From assembly GCA_001411745.2 (NCBI GenBank), contig LIQB01000009.1:62001-126000 (forward strand): a stretch of DNA of 64,000 nt. The letters are read 5' to 3'. A program made the position numbers and the translations under genes. Source of the DNA: Psychrobacter glacincola (GTDB taxonomy: Bacteria > Pseudomonadota > Gammaproteobacteria > Pseudomonadales > Moraxellaceae). Positions 19,175-27,569 of the stretch are shown here, in pieces. Under the pieces are notes generated by a model. The model did not search any database and was not told where the DNA came from. It was given only the letters and a program-made list of their open reading frames with translations. Numbering within the stretch: the stretch's first letter is position 1; every line of letters begins with the position of its first letter.

Positions 19175-19535
19175 TTAGTTTAGTTGGTTCATACTTTTGT
19201 CTATCAGAGTAGAGTGGTCAATTTTAAATATTGGATACACATCAATAATAGTCAGTCTTTTAGCGTATAAATCCTGATAATTCAGATATTCTATAATGAT
19301 CTGATTTTCATATATCATGACCCTCATCGCTCCTTCTTCATATATCTTAAATATTAATGCTTCATCTTGATATATATAAGCAGATATTGAGTTCTGCGTA
19401 TCACTGATAGAAAAAACCATTTTTTTTATTTTGTGTATCAATGAATGTGGACTCTAGCAAACCATCATTATCTATATGACTCTCGCATCCAAACATCTCC
19501 ATAAAATCTACATCTTTAGGATAAAAGAACGACAT
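19175..19535 (-). pseudogene. Small immunity-like gene frameshifted at an A8 tract
   Basis: Reading from the ATG at 19535 gives MSFFYPKDVDFMEMFGC and continues to a stop at 19401. The frame continuing the protein (MVFSISDTQNSISAYIYQDE and so on to 19175) is shifted. The switch falls at eight A residues on the coding strand (19420-19427). Seven A residues would join the two parts into about 119 residues. No family was recognised; size and context suggest an immunity protein. It could be a true pseudogene, a phase-variable gene or a sequencing error. Confidence 0.55.
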
Positions 19536-19644
19536 TTTCTTTCCTATGATCAAAGTCTGTGGTCAATTAATTTCGTATAATTTAGGATGATAGACGAAAG
19601 AATGCTAATTATATAGCCATTGCTTCGCTACTTATATGGCAAAC

Positions 19645-19673
19645 GGAACGTGTTCCCATAACGAACGTTATGG
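19645..19673. promoter_or_regulatory. Two adjoining hairpins before the 19688 gene
   Basis: GGAAC-GT-GTTCC (19645-19656) is followed directly by CCATAACG-AA-CGTTATGG (19656-19673), which ends just before the ribosome site AAAGG (19676-19680). Two compact perfect stems so close to the start may be operators or may control translation. Confidence 0.4.
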
Positions 19674-19687
19674 TAAAAGGTATTGAA

Positions 19688-20225
19688 ATGAAAAAAAACA
19701 TTGATTAAAGAAATTTTAATTAAAAGCACATGCGATGATGGACGATTATTTATAGAGAGTAGTGCAGATCAGAATAAAGGATCCGAATTGTATACGCACT
19801 TAAGTAAAGGTCATAAAGTAATTTCATCTAAATATTTTATTAAGCTAGGAGATGATCAAGAAATTTTTATTCCAGTTTCCAACATCATAGAGCTATTATC
19901 TGATCGAACAGGATTTGTAGTTATTTATAAAGAACAGCCAAGAAAGTTCAGTGAAGCTACTAGTTATCCGTGGTTTTTTAAATATCCTAATAATGCAGCT
20001 ATTTATAATGCGGATGGTAGCTTACGTTTTCAAATTAAGTTGACAGATAACCTCGAAAGTAGCTTGTACATTGAAAGTTTCGCACAAGAATCTATAGAAC
20101 ATCCTGACAAAAACAGTGTGACTATAAACAGTACTACTAACCCTATATATTCCTTTTATACACTTTTTGCAGTGGATCCAGATAGTCCACAGTTGATTGA
20201 AACTGGTCAGCAAATACGACGTTAG
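19688..20225 (+). pseudogene. Unknown soluble protein, N-terminus frameshifted at an A8 tract
   Basis: The ATG at 19688 has an excellent ribosome site (AAAGG, 7 bases upstream) but is followed by eight A residues, and its frame stops after six codons. With seven A residues it reads MKKTLIKEILIKSTCDDG and joins the long frame that ends at 20225 (about 178 residues). A TTG at 19701 in the long frame has no ribosome site. The product is a soluble protein with no recognised family, containing YPWFFKYPNNAAIYNADG. It may be a phase-variable or decayed immunity-like gene, or a sequencing error may be responsible. Confidence 0.55.
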
Positions 20226-20340
20226 TTAATAAAAAGGTATACCAAATGAGGCCATCTAAGAATATATATTTGAATATCACAATGCATATTAAAATAATAA
20301 ATTATAGTGTTAACTTCATTAAATAATAGGATAAGCAGTT

Positions 20341-21084
20341 ATGAAAAATAGACTAGCAGCATTTTTGCTTACTGGCATCATGCTGACAGGGTGTAATAAA
20401 GCCATTGATACTCAGATGAATAGCATTCAAAACAATGTTCCGACCGTGAAATCGGATGTTGAGAAGGATTTTGATGATCTCACAGTACAAGCTAATCTAG
20501 GAGACGCTTCAAGCCAAGGACAATTAGGGCTTATATATTACTATGGTAAAGGCCTTCCTCAAGATTATTCAAAAGCATTTTATTGGTTACAACAAGCAGC
20601 TAACCATGGAGACAAAGAAATGCAGGGAATGCTGGCATTGATGTATGAGAAGGGTCAAGGCGTGGGTCAAAACGATACTAAAGCATTTGAGTTATATAAA
20701 AACTTAGCCGATGACGGTATTGATTTATACCAATCAAAAATTGGAGATATGTATCTTAAGGGTAAAGGCGCAACTCAAAGTGACGCTAAGGCTCTTGAGT
20801 GGTTTAATAAGGCAGCTAATCAGGGTGATGCTGCAGCTCAATATAGCCTTGGGGTGATATATGCCGAAGGCAAAGGCGTTCCTCAAGATGATACTAAAGC
20901 GTTTGAATGGACTCAAAAATCAGCCAATCAAGGGCATGCTATAGCTCAACGCAATCTTGGGGTAATGTACGCCAAAGGAGAAGGAGTAAAACAGAATATC
21001 GTTTCTGCAAAAGAGTGGCTTGGTAAGTCTTGTGATAAAGGCTATCAAGATGGTTGCGATGATTATCAAAAACTTAATGAGTAA
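20341..21084 (+). CDS. Sel1-repeat lipoprotein
   Basis: A 247-residue lipoprotein. The signal is MKNRLAAFLLTGIMLTGC (Cys18), and the mature protein carries about five Sel1-like repeats (for example AAQYSLGVIYAEGKGVPQDD), alpha-helical solenoid units that mediate protein contacts. It ends with a Cys-containing unit (CDKGYQDGCDDYQ) shared by the family. AGGATAAG precedes the ATG. A close paralogue faces it at 21218-22180, with the same leader and even the same ribosome-site region, so the pair arose by an inverted duplication. Confidence 0.88.
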   Translation: MKNRLAAFLLTGIMLTGCNKAIDTQMNSIQNNVPTVKSDVEKDFDDLTVQANLGDASSQGQLGLIYYYGKGLPQDYSKAFYWLQQAANHGDKEMQGMLALMYEKGQGVGQNDTKAFELYKNLADDGIDLYQSKIGDMYLKGKGATQSDAKALEWFNKAANQGDAAAQYSLGVIYAEGKGVPQDDTKAFEWTQKSANQGHAIAQRNLGVMYAKGEGVKQNIVSAKEWLGKSCDKGYQDGCDDYQKLNE

Positions 21085-21217
21085 GGTTGTTAATTCAGCC
21101 ACTTTAGAAACCGATTGTTGGTATAGAGAATATTTATAATCAAGAAAGCCCTAAAAAACTGGACGCACAGCCATCTGTTTATTTCCTACACTATGAATCA
21201 AACAGGCTTCTAGATAC

Positions 21218-22180
21218 TTAGTCTGATATATTTGAGTTTTTACAGCCCAATTGATATCCATTGTCACAAGCTTTGGAAAAATACTTTTTCGCTATAACTG
21301 TATTTTGAAGTACGCCTATGCCATTGAGGTACATCATACCAAGGTTATATTGAGATCTAGCATCGCCTTGATTGGCCGCTCCTAGATACCACTTACCGGC
21401 TTTAGCATAATCCTGAGGCGCACCTTCGCCATAGCTATAGATTGTTCCAAGTTGATATTGGGCAGGAACATATCCTTGTTCAGCGGCTTTTGTATACCAC
21501 TCGATAGCTTTAGAATAATCCTGACGTACCCCTTTACCCTCGTAGTAAGCGTTACCAATGTTGAATTGAGCCTCAGCATCGCCTTGGTTGGCTAGTTTCT
21601 GCCACTGCTCAACGACTTTGGCATCATTTTGACGCACACGACCGCTCTTTCGATGTGGTACGCCATGGATGAATTTCATGGGACCAATCCCTTGGTTAAT
21701 AGCTTTTGCACGCCACTCGAGATGTTTATCGTAATCCTCATCTGTACCTTTGCCATCGTAATTGTAGAAAGTTCTACTAAGTTCGAATTGAGCTTTAGCG
21801 TAGTTTTGGTTAGCAGATTTTGTGAGCCATTCAATAGCTTTAGAGTGATCCTCATCTACCCCTTCGCCATCGTCATACATTATGGCAAGGTTGTATTGGG
21901 CAAGATCATATCCTTGGTTAGCAGATTTTGTATACCATTCAATAGCCTTAGCATTATCCTCGAGTGTACCTTCGCCATCGTCGTACATGACTGCAAGGCT
22001 ATATTGAGCCTCAGCATCACCTAGATTGGCTTGTACTGTAAGGTCTTCAAATTCTTTTTCAACAGCTGATTTTACGGCTGCAGCTACGTTTTGAGGACTA
22101 TTTATTTGAGTATTAATGACTTTATGACACCCTGTCAGCATAATACCAGTCAGTAAAAATGTTGCTAGTCTTTTTTCCAT
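21218..22180 (-). CDS. Sel1-repeat lipoprotein, paralogue of 20341
   Basis: A 320-residue lipoprotein with the signal MEKRLATFLLTGIMLTGC and about seven Sel1 repeats (AEAQYSLAVMYDDGEGTLED and similar). The leader, the linker before the repeats (EDLTVQANLGDA) and the C-terminal Cys unit (CDNGYQLGCKN) match the convergent gene at 20341. One central unit is irregular (KFIHGVPHRKSGRVRQND), suggesting decay of a repeat. Sel1 proteins usually act as scaffolds in the envelope; no partner can be named. Confidence 0.87.
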   Translation of the reverse strand: MEKRLATFLLTGIMLTGCHKVINTQINSPQNVAAAVKSAVEKEFEDLTVQANLGDAEAQYSLAVMYDDGEGTLEDNAKAIEWYTKSANQGYDLAQYNLAIMYDDGEGVDEDHSKAIEWLTKSANQNYAKAQFELSRTFYNYDGKGTDEDYDKHLEWRAKAINQGIGPMKFIHGVPHRKSGRVRQNDAKVVEQWQKLANQGDAEAQFNIGNAYYEGKGVRQDYSKAIEWYTKAAEQGYVPAQYQLGTIYSYGEGAPQDYAKAGKWYLGAANQGDARSQYNLGMMYLNGIGVLQNTVIAKKYFSKACDNGYQLGCKNSNISD

Positions 22181-22290
22181 AGCTGCTTATCCTGTTCGTT
22201 AATCAAGGTAACCCTATAATTTATCAGCTGATCTAATCGGGTGTACTACAGATAGACACATCTAATTTCTATTTATAAGTATTGTTGTTT

Positions 22291-23352
22291 TTAAGGGAAG
22301 GATACAGCCATCTTCGGTAATTTCACAATCTGATAATCATAGATAATACAGCGTGACTCACAACTAGTATTACGATCAGCAGGTTGGAGCTGACTCAACG
22401 TCTGCCAATTTGTCCCGTCCTTTGATCGAAGTACTTGCTTATCTTTATTGGTAACAACAAAATCCTCTGATGAGGGCGATAGCTTACTGATGTAATAATT
22501 AAATCTACTGTCATCCTTTGGTAGCTTATTAAATGTCCATTTTTTATCATGGTAAATATAAAGATAACCATCAGTTTGTAATAGTAGGATATCTGAATTA
22601 TGTTGTAGATTGCGTGGACCTGCACTTAATAGATTTTCAGTGGATAAATCGCGCCAATTAGTCAGATTATTAGAAGCATAAAGAGCCATAGCGTCGCCCG
22701 TTAGTAAATACTCACCAGCGAAATAGTCGGCGTCGTAAAAAGCAGGTACATTTTTTATTTGCTGTTGCCTCCAGCGCTCACCGTCACGACTGCTAGCTAC
22801 TAATCCGTATTGACCAGTAGCGATAAATCCCCCATTTAGATAACGAATGCTAGTAAAAGGATTGCGGCCTTGAGAATAAACTTCCTCCCAATTCACGCCA
22901 TCTCTACTACGTACAATAACGCCAGTATTATTATGTGGTGGTACGCCCTCACCTGCATCATAAAACCATCCATTAGCAAAGATTAAGCTTCTTCCTGACA
23001 CAGGTATTCTTGAAGGAGCAGGTGTCCAATCACGACCGTTAACAGAAATATAGGGCTGATAGCCAACTTCAGCAAGCACTTTGGGAGAAGTTATAGGTGC
23101 TACTAGAGATACAAACACGCCATTACCCTGTGCTATGAGACTTCCAGGCGCTTCAGGCATAACCTGCCATATTACCCCTGTTGGACTATTATCAATAATA
23201 ATTGGCTTACCTGCATCGCTTACAGTGTTTTTACTAATAGGGCTAACGTTACTGCTTCCAGGTTTTAACGGTGAAGTTGACGTACTCGCACAGCCAACGA
23301 CTACCCCACCAAGGCTTATGATAAGAGGAAGTATCAGAGCGTTGATATTCAT
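22291..23352 (-). CDS. Beta-propeller-like lipoprotein (BNR/sialidase-type repeats)
   Basis: A 353-residue protein starting at MNINALILPLIISLGG with a lipobox ending VVVGC. An upstream codon at 23379 would extend the frame by nine residues but would spoil the signal peptide. The mature part has repeated blades of the form SxDGxxW (ISVNGRDW, VRSRDGVNWEE, ASSRDGERWR, LRSKDGTNWQ) with intervening GGFIATGQYG-type strands, as in BNR or photosystem stability-like propellers. It probably binds a ligand or polymer at the cell surface. No catalytic residues of sialidases were recognised. Confidence 0.75.
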   Translation of the reverse strand: MNINALILPLIISLGGVVVGCASTSTSPLKPGSSNVSPISKNTVSDAGKPIIIDNSPTGVIWQVMPEAPGSLIAQGNGVFVSLVAPITSPKVLAEVGYQPYISVNGRDWTPAPSRIPVSGRSLIFANGWFYDAGEGVPPHNNTGVIVRSRDGVNWEEVYSQGRNPFTSIRYLNGGFIATGQYGLVASSRDGERWRQQQIKNVPAFYDADYFAGEYLLTGDAMALYASNNLTNWRDLSTENLLSAGPRNLQHNSDILLLQTDGYLYIYHDKKWTFNKLPKDDSRFNYYISKLSPSSEDFVVTNKDKQVLRSKDGTNWQTLSQLQPADRNTSCESRCIIYDYQIVKLPKMAVSFP

Positions 23353-23460
23353 AAGAGCGCGTACTTTAAGCGTAATCATACCCTGTATAAAACAGCCTGA
23401 AATCTAACTAAATAAAATGTGAGTGACTTTTGTATAATGCGATATACCCCTACTCACTAT

Positions 23461-24263
23461 GGTGGTGTATCAGAAAGTATGCTGAGGAATTGAAGGATGG
23501 GTGACAGCCGAAGCAAGATGATATATTTGAGGTTATGAAGACACAAATAGATATCAGCTGCCCCGACTGTCACAGTTCCAGTCTAAAGAAAAACGGTATA
23601 AAAAGCTATGGCAAGCAGAACTACCAGTGTAAGGGATGTCAGCGTCAATTCATTGGCGACCATGCCTTAACCTACCAAGGGTGTCATTCTAGAATAGAAG
23701 ATAGAATACGACTGATGACTGCTCGAGGCTGCGGAATAAGGGATATCGCTGTTATTACCTCGGTTAGTATTGGCAAAGTACTGAGTACCTTAGGCTCATC
23801 CATATATAAGATTATTCCTAAGAAGCATTACTATGAACGCTTAGAGGTTGATGAGTTTTGGACTTACGTGTATCGCAAGAAACGTAAAGTTTGGCTCATC
23901 TATGCTTATGACCGTGCGACCAATGAGATTGTCGCTTATGTCTGGGGCAAGCGTGACTTAAAAACGGCTAAGAAGTTAAGAGCACGTCTTAAGCAGCTTA
24001 AAGTAAGCTATGGTTCTGTTAGCATGGATAACTGGGACAGCTTTTTAACCGCTTTTAAAGGTGATCACAAACAGGTTGGCAAACAACATACTGTAGGAAT
24101 AGAAGGTAATAACTGCCGTCTTAGACACCGATTACGTCGTGCCGTTAGAAAAACCTGTTGTTTCTCTAAAAAGCTCGATAATCACTTTAAAGCTTTTGAT
24201 TTGGTGTTCTTTTATATCAACCATGGTTATGTCTGATGCCAGCATACTTTTTAGAACACCACC
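23461..24263 (+). mobile_element. IS1-family insertion sequence with 8-bp target duplication
   Basis: An 803-bp element with ends GGTGGTGT and ACACCACC; the inner part AAAAGTATGCTG is also shared between the inverted repeats. CTCACTAT occurs directly before (23453-23460) and directly after (24264-24271), a perfect 8-bp target duplication, so the insertion is recent and probably intact. It sits between the propeller lipoprotein and the first serpin gene. Confidence 0.92.
23535..24236 (+). CDS. IS1-family transposase, single reading frame
   Basis: A 233-residue transposase in which the InsA-like and InsB-like parts are joined without a frameshift. An N-terminal zinc finger (CPDCHSSSLKKNG, then YQCKGCQRQF) is followed by a helix-turn-helix and a catalytic domain with LEVDEFWTYV, YAYDRATNEIVAYVWG and HTVGIEGNNCRLRHRLRR, matching IS1. 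It has a GAGG ribosome site and looks functional. Confidence 0.92.
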   Translation: MKTQIDISCPDCHSSSLKKNGIKSYGKQNYQCKGCQRQFIGDHALTYQGCHSRIEDRIRLMTARGCGIRDIAVITSVSIGKVLSTLGSSIYKIIPKKHYYERLEVDEFWTYVYRKKRKVWLIYAYDRATNEIVAYVWGKRDLKTAKKLRARLKQLKVSYGSVSMDNWDSFLTAFKGDHKQVGKQHTVGIEGNNCRLRHRLRRAVRKTCCFSKKLDNHFKAFDLVFFYINHGYV

Positions 24264-24317
24264 CTCACTATTACTCACTATCCAATTCTATTATCCTGCC
24301 ACTACCAATCAATCTTG

Positions 24318-25682
24318 CTACGGCTTATTCACCTGACCTAAAAATAATATTGCATCGGTTTTATTGTCTTTAATCACAAACATAAACGGGTGATCGGCTT
24401 TAAACGCGACTGGTGGATACATAGAACCAGATATGTCTACGGCAACGACGCCTGTCGCTGCTGCCGCCTCTGTTCCTATTTCATTAACGTCGATCACTGC
24501 TTGATGATGAATATCGTCAATGGCGATGGGTGAGCTATCTGCAAACACATTAAACTTAGCTTGATTCCCAAACACGCTTGGCATGCCCATATCCGTCAGT
24601 ACTGCCTTCATCGGGTAGCCTTCATCTATCTTAAACTTCGGTAGATTCAGAAGGACATCTTGCTGCTTTAGACGTTTAGTCCAATCGGTCATTTGTGTCG
24701 TTGACAAGTTCTTGATAAGCGTCTGCATGACTGACGGCTCTTTAGACTTTGGTAAAACCACTAACATAGATAATTCATTGCCCTTATAAGGCAGCTCAAC
24801 GACTTGTACCTGCTCATCTTCGCTATACCTAAATTCAGTATTCTGAAACATCATATCTACATCACTGGTTGTGCCATCGAAATAATGAAAAGGCATATCA
24901 CCACTGACCCAGAAACGACTGCTCCAATCCGCTTTAAAATAAACCGCATTGGTCAATATCGCCGAGGTATTCGGCTGAACAGTCTCTTTTGATAGCAGTT
25001 CAGGAATCATCTGATTGGTATGTTTGGCTATCTTGTCATTAATCATTTGACGAGCGGCTACGGTGTTGTTTTTAAAATCAAGCGTATTGATCTGTCCACC
25101 ATAGTAGCGTTTTACTGTGTCGACATAGCCTTGGTTGGAAGTACGCCCCTGTTGCAGCCATAAGTCATTAATGGTGTTCAATTTATAGTTTGGGCTGGGT
25201 TTGTTAAATTGATTATAGAGGGCGGCACTGTTTGGATTCAGTATGGGTAAAGACGGATAGTAAAAGGTTTTTTGAATTTGCGCTTTGGTGTCGCCCTCCG
25301 CTGCGGCATATAGCATGGCTACGGCACTGGTTAGACTATAAGGTGAGAAGAATACGTTAGCATCCACTTGCTTTGATTGACCATTTAGCTGTTGATACAT
25401 GGCCACTGCGAATTGGTTGTTAGCGTTAACTACGGCGCTTATACCTTCAGATGTTGAGGCAGAGTCGTCTGCAGTATTAGGGACATCTTTGCTATCAGCT
25501 TTAGAGTCCGCTTGCTCTTTAGTCTTGTCTGGCAAGGAAGGTATATTGGTGATTGTTTGGGTGGCTTTGTTGTTTACGAAGCTATTATTACAGCCAGTAA
25601 TGGCAAACAATAAGCCGCTAAGAGCAAGACTACTGACGATATGCTTGTTCGTTATAATTTTTATTGGGTTGTGGTTATTCAT
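24318..25682 (-). CDS. Serpin lipoprotein 1
   Basis: A 454-residue serine/cysteine protease inhibitor of the serpin family. The lipobox is LLFAITGC (Cys31), then a linker of about 60 residues, then the serpin core (NVFFSPYSLTSAVAMLYAAA, LTNAVYFKADW, FKADHPFMFVI). The hinge EIGTEAAAAT starts at residue 401. By counting from the hinge, P1-P1' falls near Ile417-Ser418. The intact small-residue hinge suggests an inhibitory serpin able to trap proteases at the envelope. It is one of four paralogues; the C-terminus (DNKTDAILFLGQVNKP) is shared. It has its own promoter block upstream at 25719-25768. Confidence 0.93.
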   Translation of the reverse strand: MNNHNPIKIITNKHIVSSLALSGLLFAITGCNNSFVNNKATQTITNIPSLPDKTKEQADSKADSKDVPNTADDSASTSEGISAVVNANNQFAVAMYQQLNGQSKQVDANVFFSPYSLTSAVAMLYAAAEGDTKAQIQKTFYYPSLPILNPNSAALYNQFNKPSPNYKLNTINDLWLQQGRTSNQGYVDTVKRYYGGQINTLDFKNNTVAARQMINDKIAKHTNQMIPELLSKETVQPNTSAILTNAVYFKADWSSRFWVSGDMPFHYFDGTTSDVDMMFQNTEFRYSEDEQVQVVELPYKGNELSMLVVLPKSKEPSVMQTLIKNLSTTQMTDWTKRLKQQDVLLNLPKFKIDEGYPMKAVLTDMGMPSVFGNQAKFNVFADSSPIAIDDIHHQAVIDVNEIGTEAAAATGVVAVDISGSMYPPVAFKADHPFMFVIKDNKTDAILFLGQVNKP

Positions 25683-25718
25683 AATGTTTTATGCTTTTGA
25701 TATTTGAATGATGCTTTG

Positions 25719-25768
25719 ATTATATACAGGGAGGTAAACTGTTTTAGTAAACATATGCTAACAAATTT
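25719..25768 (-). promoter_or_regulatory. Promoter/operator of serpin 1, identical block to serpin 4
   Basis: On the minus strand TATAAT lies at 25719-25724. A 26-bp block at 25743-25768 (core GTAAACATATGCTAACAAAT on the plus strand) is identical to 35507-35532 in front of serpin 4, at the same distance (61 bases) from the start codon and with the same spacing to TATAAT. TTAG and CTAA form an imperfect palindrome inside it. Confidence 0.6.
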
Positions 25769-25809
25769 TGAGATAATATATGGATCAGCAATAAGCGTAT
25801 GAGACGTTG

Positions 25810-26100
25810 ATGAAAAAAATTGTGTTGAAATGGCTGGTTATACTAGTGGTAATGGCTTCCGCAGTTTGGATATTTCTAGATATCGTAAGCGTCAAAGAGA
25901 CCAAGTCATTTAGTAGCAGCGACGGTGATATTCTCAATAGCCCTGCTGCCGATAAAATTTCCAGTTTCTTCATGATCTTTAGCAATCAAGGGAATGAAAA
26001 GGAAATATTCTATGAAAAACTTGATAAGCTGGAAAACGTTAGTCATGAATTAGACGAAAGCGTAGAAGCAGTAGAAGATAAGACCTCTGAGCACAAGTAA
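25810..26100 (+). CDS. Small single-pass membrane protein
   Basis: A 96-residue protein with one N-terminal membrane segment (VLKWLVILVVMASAVWIFLD) and an acidic helical tail (LENVSHELDESVEAVEDK). A TTG three bases earlier is possible, but the ATG is preferred. It is divergent from serpin 1 and starts about 40 bases beyond the shared promoter block. No family was recognised. Confidence 0.55.
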   Translation: MKKIVLKWLVILVVMASAVWIFLDIVSVKETKSFSSSDGDILNSPAADKISSFFMIFSNQGNEKEIFYEKLDKLENVSHELDESVEAVEDKTSEHK

Positions 26101-26168
26101 GACTGTGAGAAGTAATATTTATTTGTGACGGTGTAAACGTACTTAATTAATTCACTCTATATTTTAAT

Positions 26169-26405
26169 ATGAACTCTGGTGAAAGTAGAATGCTTAAATG
26201 GAGTGTGCTTTATATTTTTCTTTGCTTATTCTTCAGATGGCTTGTTTTCTCTGATATTACAGAGAGATTTGGCTCTTGGGGCTGGACTTCAGATCAAAAC
26301 AAACTCTACCTGTCGATTATATGGATGTTCTCAACCTTTGTATTCTTATACGGCATATTCAACAGTAGTTTCCGCAATGCTTTATTACTTGAGTATTTGT
26401 TTTAA
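26169..26405 (+). CDS. Small two-helix membrane protein
   Basis: A 78-residue hydrophobic protein with two predicted membrane segments (WSVLYIFLCLFFRWLVF and YLSIIWMFSTFVFLYGIF) joined by a short polar loop. No good ribosome site is visible and no family was recognised. An overlapping frame (26179-26478) is rejected as a shadow. Confidence 0.45.
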   Translation: MNSGESRMLKWSVLYIFLCLFFRWLVFSDITERFGSWGWTSDQNKLYLSIIWMFSTFVFLYGIFNSSFRNALLLEYLF

Positions 26406-26464
26406 ACGCGCTCATCTTTTTATAGTCAGCAAGTCATCATTAACCCTTCAAATCGGAGCAGATC

Positions 26465-26776
26465 ATGAAAGCGCTTAATTCATTAGAAATGTGGGAATCT
26501 ATAAAAAAGACAGTCGGAACCGACAGCTGGGAGAGCTACTTTAATAAATATGGGGCGGACGGTAAATTGCTAGATACTGATGACAATGTCAGCTTCATTA
26601 ATCCAACTAATGATAAAGCCATCAAACTTACTTATGATCTAAGTAAGAAGAGCCTTATAGATTACTGGCTCAGTAGCTTTGGCGATGAAGAGTCAGGCAG
26701 TGTTGAGGTACTTAATGTTTATTATAGGCATCAAGATGAATCTCTACCGCTTATTGAGCGTCTCATAAAAGATTAG
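26465..26776 (+). CDS. Small soluble protein of unknown function
   Basis: A 103-residue acidic protein (MKALNSLEMWESIKKTVGTD and so on) with GGAG-like sequence (ATCGGAGCAGATC) just upstream of the ATG. It contains an alternation of helix and strand, with no signal peptide. No family was recognised. It lies in the group of small genes beside the serpins. Confidence 0.55.
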   Translation: MKALNSLEMWESIKKTVGTDSWESYFNKYGADGKLLDTDDNVSFINPTNDKAIKLTYDLSKKSLIDYWLSSFGDEESGSVEVLNVYYRHQDESLPLIERLIKD

Positions 26777-26796
26777 CCTAATGAGGGTTAAAACAC

Positions 26797-26997
26797 TTAA
26801 ATAAACAGGGTGCAATAAGCTTTATTGTCTTTATCAAATTTTTTGCCAAGTAGCTTAATCGGTCTCAACGTCTTCCCGCCGTCGCTTGAGACCATAACCA
26901 TCAATTCTTGATCTTCAAAAGTATTCAACTCCTCAATAATTTGAGCGATACTTTTTTCTTCAGTGCCCCATTCATTTTGGATAATCATAGTTATCAT
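26797..26997 (-). CDS. Small unknown protein
   Basis: A 66-residue protein (EWGTEEKSIAQIIEELNTFE, SSDGGKTLRPIKLLGKK) with a pattern of helix followed by two strands. Met4 is an alternative start. The sequence just upstream (ATCATCTCT, ATAATCGTTTA) resembles the region before serpin 3 at about 32203-32225, hinting at a shared promoter. Function unknown. Confidence 0.5.
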   Translation of the reverse strand: MITMIIQNEWGTEEKSIAQIIEELNTFEDQELMVMVSSDGGKTLRPIKLLGKKFDKDNKAYCTLFI

Positions 26998-27201
26998 CTC
27001 TCTATAATCGTTTAAGGTAGGTACTTAACGAGGTATGCTGAGACTGTCTCAACAATCTTAATCATTTATTTAATTAGCCTACAGCTAAATTCCAATTCCC
27101 TACTTGGGAGGCGCACCCGTTTGATCAGATCAGTAAATAAGTAAGTAATATATAAAAAATGAATATTGATATCAGCAATGGTATTAGATTAACAGATCCC
27201 T

Positions 27202-27519
27202 TTAAGTCAGTTGCTTTGCTTTATCAGCCACGCGCATATTAAAACCACAATCAGAGCGTTTGTTCTTATCTGCCAAGGTTAAGTCAGATTGTGGCAGCGG
27301 CTTATTTGAAAAGTTTGGTTGTATGGCCTGGGTCAACTTATTGAAATCACTGTCGCTCATATCTGTTGCAGCAAGTGATTTTTCTAATGCGCTTGTGGCT
27401 TTCTTAAAATGATTGTCCGCTGCTGTGCTCTTAGTCGTACTCGTACTATATAGCGCATCACAAGACATCAAACTTAACCCAAGTATCATTAAGCCTGTCA
27501 CTTTATATAAAGCATTCAT
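27202..27519 (-). CDS. Small lipoprotein of unknown function
   Basis: A 105-residue protein with the lipobox LSLMSC (Cys20) followed by Asp, which in enterobacteria would keep it in the inner membrane. The mature part is helical and ends with a Cys-containing segment (RSDCGFNMRVADKAK). It lies 50 bases downstream of the next gene on the minus strand and may be cotranscribed with it. Confidence 0.6.
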   Translation of the reverse strand: MNALYKVTGLMILGLSLMSCDALYSTSTTKSTAADNHFKKATSALEKSLAATDMSDSDFNKLTQAIQPNFSNKPLPQSDLTLADKNKRSDCGFNMRVADKAKQLT

Positions 27520-27569
27520 TGCAACTCCTTATTTTATATTCCCGTAGTTTTTCATTAAATACAGGGGCG

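Noticed and set aside
21629..22024. A 131-codon frame antisense to the Sel1 gene
   Set aside because: Antisense of a repetitive gene; its repeats mirror the Sel1 repeats.
26179..26478. A 99-codon frame overlapping the small membrane protein
   Set aside because: Cys- and Ser-rich shadow frame; the overlapping frame has coherent membrane helices.
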